Of a stretch of 64,000 nucleotides of DNA, positions 7,789 to 14,951 are shown in pieces; position 1 is the stretch's first letter, and each line of letters starts with the position of its first letter. The position numbers and the translations under genes are program-made. The notes under the pieces were generated by a model. The model ran no database searches, was not told where the DNA came from, and saw nothing but the letters and a program-made list of their open reading frames with translations. The DNA comes from HRBIN30 sp964534275 (GTDB lineage Bacteria; Desulfobacterota; Binatia; HRBIN30), in contig CAZHQG010000002.1 in the NCBI GenBank assembly GCA_964534275.1, positions 62,001 through 126,000 of the forward strand, given 5' to 3'.

Positions 7789-9072
7789 GTGAAAATCCGC
7801 AAAGTGTTCGCGAGAGAGATTCTCGACTCGCGAGGAAACCCCACGGTGGAAGTGGATGTGTTGTTAGACGACGGCACCCTCGGTCGGGCCGCGGTTCCTT
7901 CTGGAGCTTCGACCGGGAAGCACGAAGCAGTGGAACTTCGCGACGGCACGCGCCGCTACAACGGGAAGGGAGTGCAGCGCGCGGTGGACAACGTGAACCG
8001 CAAGATCGCGCCCAGGCTGCGCGGTCGCGACGCCCGAGATCAGCGAGCCATCGACGAGTTCTTGGTGGATCTCGACGGTACGCCGAACAAGCAGCGTCTC
8101 GGAGCCAACGCCGTGCTTGCAGTGTCGCTTGCGGTTGCAAAAGCTGCCGCTGCGGCGTCAGGACAGCCGTTGTTCCGTCACTTGGGCGGCCCCAAAGCCC
8201 GTGTTCTTCCAGTGCCCCTCATGAACATCCTGAACGGGGGAGCCCACGCCAACAGCTCGGTGGACATTCAAGAGTTCATGATCGTGCCGGTGGGCGCACG
8301 CTCGTATCGTGATGCGTTACGAATCGGCGTCGAAGTGTTTCACGCTCTGAAACGCGTGCTGCAAACCAAGGGGTACTCCACCGCTGTGGGCGATGAAGGC
8401 GGCTTTGCTCCAGCGCTTTCGAGCAACGAAGATGCGATCGAGAACATCCTCCAGGCCATCGACGCAGCCGGATACAAAGCCGGGAAACAGGTGGTGCTGG
8501 CGCTCGACCCTGCCGCTTCGGAGTTCTACGACGAGCGAGAACTGGAGTATGTGTTCCATAAGTCCGACGGCAGCCGCCGCTCAGCCGCGGAGCTCGTGGA
8601 GCTCTACGCAAAGTGGGTACAGCGTTACCCGATCGTCTCGATCGAGGATGGCTTGGCGGAAGACGATTGGAACGGCTGGAAAATGCTGACGCACGAGCTC
8701 GGCAAAAAGATCCAACTGGTCGGCGATGATTTGTTCGTGACCCACCCGGCCCGCTTACAACGTGGCCTCCTGCAGGGCATTGCAAATGCCATTTTGATCA
8801 AGCCGAACCAAGTGGGCACCCTGACAGAAACCTTGGATACCATCGCTGCCGCATACCGCGCCGGTTATAAAGCAATTATTTCTCATCGATCGGGCGAAAC
8901 CGAGGACACCACCATTGCCGATCTTGCCGTCGCCGTCGGCGCTGGACAGATCAAAACCGGTAGCCCTTGTCGAGGAGAACGAACCGCCAAGTACAATCAG
9001 CTCCTTCGCATCGAAGAACAACTCGGTAAACGAGCCGTTTACCCGGGATTAGCAGCCTTCAAACGCAGCTAA
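7789..9072 (+). CDS. eno: Enolase (phosphopyruvate hydratase)
   Basis: 427 residues from GTG 7789, which follows AAGGAGGGAGCA at ideal spacing; the protein then begins MKIRKVFAREILDSRGNPT as enolases do. Catalytic and substrate motifs are complete: SGASTGKHEAVELRD, LMNILNGGAHANSSVDIQEF, VGDEGGFAP, SIEDGLAEDDW, GDDLFVT, KPNQVGTLTET and the signature ISHRSGETEDTTIADLAVA with KTGSPCRGER. The enzyme interconverts 2-phosphoglycerate and phosphoenolpyruvate in glycolysis and gluconeogenesis, in the cytoplasm. It appears monocistronic. Confidence 0.98.
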   Translation: MKIRKVFAREILDSRGNPTVEVDVLLDDGTLGRAAVPSGASTGKHEAVELRDGTRRYNGKGVQRAVDNVNRKIAPRLRGRDARDQRAIDEFLVDLDGTPNKQRLGANAVLAVSLAVAKAAAAASGQPLFRHLGGPKARVLPVPLMNILNGGAHANSSVDIQEFMIVPVGARSYRDALRIGVEVFHALKRVLQTKGYSTAVGDEGGFAPALSSNEDAIENILQAIDAAGYKAGKQVVLALDPAASEFYDERELEYVFHKSDGSRRSAAELVELYAKWVQRYPIVSIEDGLAEDDWNGWKMLTHELGKKIQLVGDDLFVTHPARLQRGLLQGIANAILIKPNQVGTLTETLDTIAAAYRAGYKAIISHRSGETEDTTIADLAVAVGAGQIKTGSPCRGERTAKYNQLLRIEEQLGKRAVYPGLAAFKRS

Positions 9073-9097
9073 TCCAGCGTGCGCCCAACTGATGCGC

Positions 9098-9131
9098 CGA
9101 GTGGATCCGACCGATCGGTCGGATCCACTCG
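9098..9131. repeat. Perfect 34-bp palindrome downstream of eno
   Basis: Each 17-base arm reads CGAGTGGATCCGACCGA and is followed at once by its exact reverse complement, with the dyad between 9114 and 9115. There is no loop and no T-run after it, so it is not a classical intrinsic terminator. It could be a protein-binding site, a cruciform or a long RNA hairpin at the end of the eno transcript. It starts 25 bases past the eno stop. Confidence 0.75.
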
Positions 9132-9258
9132 AGGTACGTGGGCATGGGCTGAGTAACCGGGAGTACCTGAGTAAAACACAGGGATACCAGGCACAGCGGG
9201 ATGGGCGGAACGCCATTTTAGTCGATGGCAACCTCTCGTTTTCTCGGCACCTGCGGAT

Positions 9259-9321
9259 TTAAAAAAAAATTTCCAAAATGTCATTCTCCTATTGACTTTC
9301 GATCCCCGCTTGCCGTATATG
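9259..9321 (+). promoter_or_regulatory. Strong sigma-70-type promoter with A-tract UP-like element
   Basis: TTGACT (9292-9297) and TATATG (9316-9321) are separated by 18 bases. Immediately upstream lies the AT-rich stretch TTTAAAAAAAAATTTCC (9258-9274), the position of an UP element. In this GC-rich window such an AT patch stands out. It would start RNA near 9328, ahead of the lysine-rich peptide gene. Assignment is by consensus only. Confidence 0.6.
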
Positions 9322-9358
9322 CGCTCACGAAGTGGAGGTTGTGGAGGGGAGGACGCTA

Positions 9359-9560
9359 GAGTTCGAGACGGGGGAGGTTCTCAGAGTGAAGACACTCCCC
9401 AATTGGTCACAAGGAGGTCACTATGGCAGCAACGAAGACAAGCAAGGCGAAAAAGAAAGCTCCTGCAAAGAAGAAAACGGCAACTAAGAAGAAAAAGTAA
9501 GTCACACGTTTTAGCCGGCTGTAATCACAGCCATTTGCAAAGATCCCCCGTCTCGAACTC
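9359..9560 (+). other. Inverted repeat enclosing the small peptide gene (mRNA closing stem)
   Basis: GAGTTCGAGACGGGGGA at 9359-9375 is the exact reverse complement of 9544-9560. In RNA the two would form a 17-bp stem that encloses the whole peptide gene. Inside are two small hairpins: GAGTG/CACTC (9384-9388 with 9393-9397) and GGCTGT/ACAGCC (9517-9522 with 9527-9532) with an AATC loop. Together with the promoter before it and terminator after it, the unit looks like a short autonomous structured transcript of roughly 280 nt. It could be a stabilised mRNA or a dual-function RNA. Confidence 0.6.
9423..9500 (+). CDS. 25-residue lysine-rich basic peptide (histone H1-tail-like)
   Basis: An ATG at 9423 follows a near-perfect ribosome-binding site, AAGGAGGT (9411-9418). 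The frame of 25 codons encodes Met followed only by Ala, Thr, Ser, Pro and Lys; 12 of the 25 residues are Lys, there is no acidic or aromatic residue, and the motif KAPAKKKTATKKKK resembles histone H1/Hc1-type tails. Such peptides usually bind nucleic acid by charge. The strong promoter, strong RBS, closing stem and terminator argue for high expression as a stand-alone gene. I know no named family of this size; function is open. The alternative is that the RNA itself is the product and the frame is accidental. Confidence 0.6.
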   Translation: MAATKTSKAKKKAPAKKKTATKKKK

Positions 9561-9579
9561 GCAAATCACTCAGCGTCGA

Positions 9580-9604
9580 GAGGCCCCGCCCGAAGCGGGG
9601 CCTC
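9580..9604 (+). terminator. Rho-independent terminator of the small peptide unit
   Basis: A 10-bp GC-rich stem, GAGGCCCCGC (9580-9589) with GCGGGGCCTC (9595-9604), loop CCGAA, is followed by a T-containing tail GTCGTTTCTGCGTTTTCC. The tail is interrupted, but the stem is strong and its position 80 bases after the peptide stop fits. Confidence 0.75.
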
Positions 9605-9625
9605 GTCGTTTCTGCGTTTTCCTTG

Positions 9626-9664
9626 CCATTGCATCATCAGGATCAGACCTGATGTAAGCAATGG
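9626..9664. repeat. Imperfect inverted repeat (second hairpin)
   Basis: CCATTGC (9626-9632) pairs with GCAATGG (9658-9664), and CATCAGG pairs with CCTGATG inside it, giving a long interrupted stem just after the terminator. No T-run follows. It may be a backup terminator for either strand or a binding site. Confidence 0.45.
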
Positions 9665-10106
9665 TTCGGCTCCCTTGGGTTCGGCGCCTCGTTGTCAATT
9701 TGTGTGCAGCTCCCGGGCCGTCCGATCAGCCACCGCTTCAATTCTGCGTTCGCGCGCAAGGTTTGTGCCGGTCCTGCTCGGCGAAAGTGTGGTCGCGACG
9801 AAGCTACCGGAGAGGTTCTGCGTTGGCCGCGCCTGCCGCTCAGCACATTTCACGAGGACTTGTGCAGGTCCGTGTCTTTCCGACAACACACATCAAGCGG
9901 CGGACGCCCAATCGGGTGAGGTTCGCCCGCGTTCCTTTTGACGCAAACCCCCCTCCGCCCAGCTCTATATGGTTAGGGTTCGCCATCGTGGCAGAGCTGA
10001 GATGGTCTACTCGATCCCAGTAGGGTGGGATCGGGCTTGGCAGAACACAAAACGCGCGCCAACAGCTTGCAGCCGAAGGGGCTGTGCGTCGGAGGCCATC
10101 ACGAGG
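9665..10106. other. Intergenic region, hairpins only
   Basis: No gene was recognised in these 440 bases between the small peptide unit and the convergent GST gene. An 8-bp hairpin CGATCCCA/TGGGATCG (10012-10019 with 10026-10033) and a small one CAGCC/GGCTG (10070-10074 with 10080-10084) lie downstream of the GST stop and may end that transcript. No tRNA cloverleaf was seen. Confidence 0.4.
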
Positions 10107-11093
10107 TTACGCTGACAGAGCGTGTAAACAACCGGTTCGGGAAAGCAGGTCGCGCAGCCACGGATCCTTGTCCACGCGCTCGTACTTTTGCCGAAGCATG
10201 GCCAGGGATTTGGCGTGATACTTTTGTGGTGCTTGCCGAAAGGGTCGTCCTTGAATCACGACTTCGAGCTGCTCGTGACCCGAACGAAGTGCTTGCTCGT
10301 TAGCCAACGTCCACGGTACGAATACGTCGCCTACGGCTTCGCGCAAAATGGGTTCGAGTGTCGGTACGAGTTCTTCTCTAGACTCGAACGCCCCCTCGAT
10401 TTGGGGCGCCTCCATGCGCTCGATCCAGGTCACCACCCGGGGAGCATGTTGCCGCAACCACGCGCCAGGGGTGGGGTCCGAGAAACACTCGTACAACTGC
10501 CCGTACAGGCCAAAGTCCGCTAGCGAGGGACGGGCTCCAAAGACATATGGCCGACTAGCGAGGTGCGTGTCCAAAAGCTCTGCGAGCCTCTGAAACGACT
10601 GCTCGATGACCTCCTTCGTAGCATCAGAGGAACCGACAAAGTGCAAACGGCTCGTCATGCGCTTGCGGATCATTTCGACAGCCTGAGGGCTCGCTTCTGC
10701 GAACAAGCTATGGGCTAAGCGTTCAGCCGCCGACTGTGCGTCTGCCTCGTAATGCCAGCGGTAATGAAACATGGGTTTGTTCAACCACTCATCCGCGTAC
10801 TCCTCGAGTAACGCAGACAGGAAGATGAGGGCTGGGTCGTCGGGAGTAATCGAGGGCTGCGGGAACCGCTCCTCCAATGTCTCGATGATCGGGGTCGAAT
10901 CCTGCAGTGCTTCGTCACTGGGAGTGATCAGCAACGGAATCAGGGGTAGCTTTGCGTAGCGCGCGAACTCGTCTTCGGTCGAAGCATTCCGCACAATCCA
11001 CTGATGAGGAATCGCCTTGAAACGCAAATACGACCGAACCTTCACCGAGTAAGGCGAGAGTTCATTGCCGAACAGGCGGTAGACTGCAGTCAT
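10107..11093 (-). CDS. Glutathione S-transferase family protein
   Basis: 328 residues. The N-terminus has a thioredoxin-like GST fold: YRLFGNELSPYSVKVRSYLRFK (the SPYS turn in the glutathione site), then LPLIPLLIT and DSTPIIETLEERFPQP, which holds the cis-Pro and the Ser/Glu pair that bind the gamma-glutamyl part. An all-helical C-terminal domain follows (RPSLADFGLYGQLYECF). An extra 90 residues at the C-terminus extend beyond standard GSTs of about 210-230 residues. GSTs conjugate or reduce electrophiles, or isomerise substrates, with glutathione in the cytoplasm. It stands alone, so the substrate is not indicated. Confidence 0.85.
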   Translation of the reverse strand: MTAVYRLFGNELSPYSVKVRSYLRFKAIPHQWIVRNASTEDEFARYAKLPLIPLLITPSDEALQDSTPIIETLEERFPQPSITPDDPALIFLSALLEEYADEWLNKPMFHYRWHYEADAQSAAERLAHSLFAEASPQAVEMIRKRMTSRLHFVGSSDATKEVIEQSFQRLAELLDTHLASRPYVFGARPSLADFGLYGQLYECFSDPTPGAWLRQHAPRVVTWIERMEAPQIEGAFESREELVPTLEPILREAVGDVFVPWTLANEQALRSGHEQLEVVIQGRPFRQAPQKYHAKSLAMLRQKYERVDKDPWLRDLLSRTGCLHALSA

Positions 11094-11449
11094 GGCGGCA
11101 GTATACAGATGCGCGCCGGTTGAGAAAGCGACCGTACCAATTTTTATTCGGGCAGAAGAGCGCGAACACCAACTTGCAAGTTTCCTGGCAAGCTTGCGTC
11201 AAGCTCGCTTACCTCCGCACACGTGTTCGGAGTGAGCTTCGCCTTGCCGAAGCGCCAGGTGCGCGCCCTTCTTTCCAAACCTTCCCTGATCAGTGGCTGG
11301 CTGTCCCAGTCGCGAACAAGCCCAGGCAACAGCGCTTGCTCCTGACGTTGCCGGTGGCCAACTCACCAACGGCGCACCGCCGCGTCGAAAAGCCGCTGCG
11401 CTTGGAACTTGAAGCGCTCTGCCAGCCGAGCGACGAACCGGACTGTTGC
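11094..11449. other. Intergenic region, no supported gene
   Basis: 356 bases separate the GST start from the end of the DUF11 gene; both lie on the minus strand. An AT-rich patch AATTTTTATTC near 11139-11149 may belong to the GST promoter. A minus-strand open frame at 11144-11329 has no family match that I recognise and no clear RBS. Confidence 0.35.
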
Positions 11450-12436
11450 CTAACGGCGGATAGAGGTCGGACGGCGCACCATGTTGTTGCTCGGGTCGGG
11501 ATCCGCCGGATACTCGAGCGACGCCACATTGGTAACCGTGGGGTATGCCTCGCTTCCGACCCGCACCGTCAAAGTAATCGATGCAACAGAGCTCGCCGCC
11601 AGCGGCCCCGGGAAAACACATTCCACGCTACCGGCGGACTCCCGACATTCCCATCCGCTGCCCGAGGCAGAGACAAAGGTGAGACCTCGGGGCAAGGCAT
11701 CTGTCACCACAACCGGTACGTTCGTTGCGTTCGGCCCAAGGTTCATGACGGTGATCACATAGGTACCGTTGCTGCCGACAACGAAGCGCCCCGAGCTTGC
11801 CTTGCTCAACGCAAGATTGGCGGACGCTGGGACCGGGGTAGGGGTGGCTGTCGGCGTGCGCGTAATCGAAGGCGTTGGCGAAATCGTGGGGCTCAACGTG
11901 CGCGTTGGCGTCCAGGTGGGACGATTTGGCGGAAACGTCGGCGAGGCGGTAAAAGTGGGCAGTGGACGTCGCGACGGGCGCACGCTCGTCGTTCGGACGA
12001 TTACGTTGTTGCTAGGGCGCTGGTCTTGGCCGTAGCGTAACGAAAAAATCGTGGATGCCCTCGGCACCGCCTCTCGGCCCACGGAAACGGTGAGGCTGAA
12101 GGTGCTACTTTGCCCCGCGCGAATCGAGCTGCTCGTCGTGCACGCCGCGCCGCCGCTTCGAGATTCGCACTGCCAGCTTCCGGAACTGGAGAAGAAAGCC
12201 AGCCCAGGAGGCAAGTCTGCAAGGACGGCGATTTCTCCTTCGGTCGCTGCCGCTCCTTGGTTGATCACGGTGACCACGTATCGGCCAGGCATGCCCACCT
12301 GGAAGGAGGTTGCCGTAACTCGAACCGCAAGATCCGTTACTCCCTGGGCGCGCGCCGCCACCGGCAGGCTGCACAAAACCCCAACGAGCGCAAAGCGCCA
12401 GTAGGACTGCAAAACGTCCTTGATTCCTCTCCTCAT
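11450..12436 (-). CDS. Secreted protein with two DUF11 domains and a Thr-Pro linker
   Basis: ATG 12436 follows TGGAGGCAGCC and gives 328 residues. A Sec signal peptide (YWRFALVGVLCSLPVAARAQG) leads to a DUF11 domain (about 30-150), then a linker of repeated T/P/S (PTWTPTRTLSPTISPTPS), then a second DUF11 domain (about 200-328). Both domains share the DUF11 pattern: YVVTVINQG or YVITVMNLGPN, a hydrophobic LPPGL or LPRGL turn, and a final PSNN. DUF11 modules are extracellular Ig-like beta-sandwiches found in cell-surface proteins and adhesins. No anchor is seen, so it is periplasmic or released. It appears monocistronic. Confidence 0.85.
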   Translation of the reverse strand: MRRGIKDVLQSYWRFALVGVLCSLPVAARAQGVTDLAVRVTATSFQVGMPGRYVVTVINQGAAATEGEIAVLADLPPGLAFFSSSGSWQCESRSGGAACTTSSSIRAGQSSTFSLTVSVGREAVPRASTIFSLRYGQDQRPSNNVIVRTTSVRPSRRPLPTFTASPTFPPNRPTWTPTRTLSPTISPTPSITRTPTATPTPVPASANLALSKASSGRFVVGSNGTYVITVMNLGPNATNVPVVVTDALPRGLTFVSASGSGWECRESAGSVECVFPGPLAASSVASITLTVRVGSEAYPTVTNVASLEYPADPDPSNNMVRRPTSIRR

Positions 12437-12682
12437 GGCTGCCTCCAGGTCGTCCCGTTGCTGGCCGTTGTTTACGTCCGCGCCTGTACGATGGCAAGCA
12501 ATTTCTTTCGCTGCCGTGCGGCAATGCGCCCCCGCGTTTTCGCTCGAGCACGGCTTCCCGCGCAACTACGACGTTTCGGGGCAGACCGCTGAGAACCCGT
12601 AGTCCCGAGGTCGTCCTACGCTGCGTCTTGCAGCGCAACGTTTCCTGTGGCTACACAACCGTGTGCGTTTGGGAGAGCTGCA

Positions 12683-13042
12683 ATGCCCATTTACGAATTT
12701 CGCTGCCGCAAATGCCGTAAGCGATTTTCCGTGCTCACGTTACGCGTCGGCGAATCGTATGAGTTGCGCTGCGAACACTGCGGATCGAGCGAGGCGGACC
12801 GGCTGATGTCGCGCTTTGCCATGCCCAAGTCAGAAGAGGCCCGTATGGAATCGCTGGCCGACCCAAGCCGCTTAGGGGATTTGGACGAAAACGACCCAAA
12901 GAGCGTGGCGCGCTGGATGCGGGAAATGGGCAAAGAGATGGGCGACGAGTTTGGCGGCGACGAATTCGAGCAAATGGTCGACGAACTCGAAAGCGGTGCC
13001 GAACCCAGTGGGGATTCGTCGCTCGATCGCGAAGACGATTGA
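12683..13042 (+). CDS. FmdB-family zinc-ribbon protein
   Basis: From ATG 12683 the protein has 119 residues. It begins MPIYEFRCRKCRKRF and continues to CEHCG, giving the two CxxC knuckles of the FmdB/CxxC_CxxC_SSSS zinc ribbon. The rest is an acidic, low-complexity helix rich in Met, Glu and Asp. FmdB-type proteins are small and poorly characterised; the first was proposed to regulate formamidase genes. The gene stands alone between the DUF11 and ispF genes. Confidence 0.88.
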   Translation: MPIYEFRCRKCRKRFSVLTLRVGESYELRCEHCGSSEADRLMSRFAMPKSEEARMESLADPSRLGDLDENDPKSVARWMREMGKEMGDEFGGDEFEQMVDELESGAEPSGDSSLDREDD

Positions 13043-13159
13043 ACGGGCTACGGCAAGCTGAACTTCCGTAAATCGTGAGACGATGGACTAAGCCCCGCTG
13101 CCGCGAGCTCAGCACGAAAAGGGGTTTGTCCTGGCCCGTTAGAAGGTGTGCTCTTTCGC

Positions 13160-13645
13160 TCAGGGGCGGGCACGGTCGCGCAACGATACAACCGCTGTCG
13201 CGGCGATTGCCTCGCCTCGGCCAATTGCATCCATGCCTTCGTTGGACTTGGCTTTTACGCTCACCGCTTCGATGGGGATGGAAAGAAGCTCAGCAATGCG
13301 TGACCGCATTGCGTGCCGGTGTGGCGCCAGGCGTGGGGCCTCGGCGACCACGGTGACGTCCAGGTTCACGATTTCCCAACCTTCTTGGTCGAGTAGCCGA
13401 GCGACGTGTTTGAGCAACACCGAGCTAGGGGTGCCCCGGAAGCGCTCGTCGGTGTCGGGAAAATGCTGTCCGATGTCCCCGAGGCCCATGGCCCCAAGCA
13501 AAGCGTCGCAAAGGGCGTGCAGAACGACATCGCCATCGGAATGCCCTAGAAGGCCACGGTCGTGCTCGATCGCTACTCCTCCAAGATACAGCGCTCTTCC
13601 AGGAACGAGCTTGTGTAGGTCGTATCCGTGACCAATCCGTATCAT
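13160..13645 (-). CDS. ispF: 2-C-methyl-D-erythritol 2,4-cyclodiphosphate synthase
   Basis: ATG 13645 gives 161 residues, the usual size of IspF. It starts MIRIGHGYDLH with the metal ligands D9, H11 and H43 (LLGHSDGDVVLHALCDALLG), then GDIGQHFPDTD and the family end MRSRIAEL...VKAKSNEGMDAIGRGEAIAA. IspF closes the cyclic diphosphate ring in the methylerythritol phosphate pathway of isoprenoid synthesis, as a trimer in the cytoplasm. Its usual partner ispD is not adjacent. Confidence 0.97.
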   Translation of the reverse strand: MIRIGHGYDLHKLVPGRALYLGGVAIEHDRGLLGHSDGDVVLHALCDALLGAMGLGDIGQHFPDTDERFRGTPSSVLLKHVARLLDQEGWEIVNLDVTVVAEAPRLAPHRHAMRSRIAELLSIPIEAVSVKAKSNEGMDAIGRGEAIAATAVVSLRDRARP

Positions 13646-13823
13646 GCTGGAGCCGATAGCACGACGCGGGAGACCCGTGAACCGCGCGACAGGCAAAACG
13701 GTGGCGGCAGAGTGCCCAAGTCTACGCGTGCTCATGGCGGGGCGTTGGAACACCAGGTGGCACAATCCAGGCCCCAGCTTGCGCCTTGGTTGTGAGGCAA
13801 AGAGCGTGTGTTAGTGTCTGTTC

Positions 13824-14951
13824 GTGTTGCCGCGGGGCTCGAGAAACATACCACCGGCCAAGCGCTCAAGCCCTCAGCCGGTGACGATGGAAAATGTGTT
13901 GGCCAGCCTTGGCGAGGCGATTGTACTGGCTGATCGCGAAGGGATCGTGATGTTCCTGAATCCAGCTGCGGAGGAGCTAACGGGCTGGTCGGAGTCCCAA
14001 GTGTGGGGAAGACCCGTGAGCCAGGTGTTCGCCTCTTCACCCGTCATTAGCCAGTTGGTGGAACGCACGTTGGCCCTGGGTCAGCGGCAGGTGTGTACCG
14101 ATGTCGACCTGCACTTGGACGGGGGACGCTCGCTTCCGGTGCGGGCAAGCTCCTCGCCGGTGTGGTCCACGAACGGAAGCCTCGAAGGGGCTGCGTTGGT
14201 TTTGCACGAGCTGACCTATCAACGAAAACTGGAGCAGACGGTCCGCCGAAGCGAGCAGTTGGCGCGCCTTGGTGCCGTGGTCGCCGGGTTAGCCCACGAA
14301 ATCAAGAACCCGCTCGGAGGTATCCGCGGCGCTGCGCAGTTGCTGGCGGATCGGCATGGCAGCGACCGCGAGATTCGTGAGTACACCGCAATCATGATTC
14401 GAGAGATCGATCGCCTGGCTCGGCTTGTAGAACAACTCCTCGTTCTCGGTACGCCGGCCGAGCCACGCGCCGAACCGGTCAACGTGCATCGTGTCCTTCA
14501 CGACGTTCTGCGCCTGTGCGAACCGCAGCTAAATGGCAAGAGGGTTACCACGGTCCTCCAAATCGACCCAAGTTTACCCAACGTGCGGGGAGACGCGGAC
14601 CAGTTGGCACAGCTATTTCTGAACTTGATCCAAAACGCTTGCGAAGCGATGGAAGGGGGTGGTCGCCTGACCATCACCACACGGATGGAAACTGACTACC
14701 ACATCGTGCAAGAACGGGCGCCCGGCAAGTTCGTGCGCGTCGAGGTTGCCGATACCGGCCCCGGCTTTTCGCCGAGCACGTTGGAGCACGTGTTCGAGCC
14801 GTTTTTCTCGACCAAGCCGAAGGGGACGGGCCTTGGATTGGCCATCTGCCAGCGGATCGTAGCCAACCACGGTGGGGATATTCGGGTAGCGAACATACAG
14901 CCCCACGGGGCGATGGTAACCGTCCTGTTGCCAGTCGATCTGAAGAAATGA
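13824..14951 (+). CDS. Nitrogen-regulation sensor histidine kinase NtrB-like
   Basis: Up to 375 residues if GTG 13824 is the start; ATG 13887 would begin directly at the PAS domain. Order: PAS domain (LASLGEAIVLADREGIVMFL), HisKA with phospho-acceptor H158 in AGLAHEIKNPLGG, and a HATPase domain with NLIQNACEA (N box), DTGPGFS (G1) and GTGLGLAI (G2). There is no membrane segment, as in NtrB/GlnL, which senses nitrogen status through PII. It overlaps the regulator gene by ATGA. The family is certain; the exact signal is inferred from homology. Confidence 0.9.
   Translation: MLPRGSRNIPPAKRSSPQPVTMENVLASLGEAIVLADREGIVMFLNPAAEELTGWSESQVWGRPVSQVFASSPVISQLVERTLALGQRQVCTDVDLHLDGGRSLPVRASSSPVWSTNGSLEGAALVLHELTYQRKLEQTVRRSEQLARLGAVVAGLAHEIKNPLGGIRGAAQLLADRHGSDREIREYTAIMIREIDRLARLVEQLLVLGTPAEPRAEPVNVHRVLHDVLRLCEPQLNGKRVTTVLQIDPSLPNVRGDADQLAQLFLNLIQNACEAMEGGGRLTITTRMETDYHIVQERAPGKFVRVEVADTGPGFSPSTLEHVFEPFFSTKPKGTGLGLAICQRIVANHGGDIRVANIQPHGAMVTVLLPVDLKK

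Noticed and set aside
9359..9560. 6S RNA or tmRNA as an explanation for the closing stem
   Set aside because: The long bulged duplex of 6S RNA and the tRNA-like ends and tag of tmRNA are absent.
9292..9657. Open frame of 121 codons through the small peptide region in another frame
   Set aside because: It ignores the AAGGAGGT ribosome-binding site of the 25-codon gene, crosses the terminator hairpin and has the arginine-rich composition of a shadow frame.
9601..10106. tRNA gene in the eno-GST gap
   Set aside because: No GGTTCGAATCC-type T arm paired with an acceptor stem. The hairpins seen are simple inverted repeats.
11144..11329. Minus-strand open frame of 61 codons upstream of the GST gene
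   Set aside because: No family resemblance or RBS, and it overlaps an equally open frame on the other strand.
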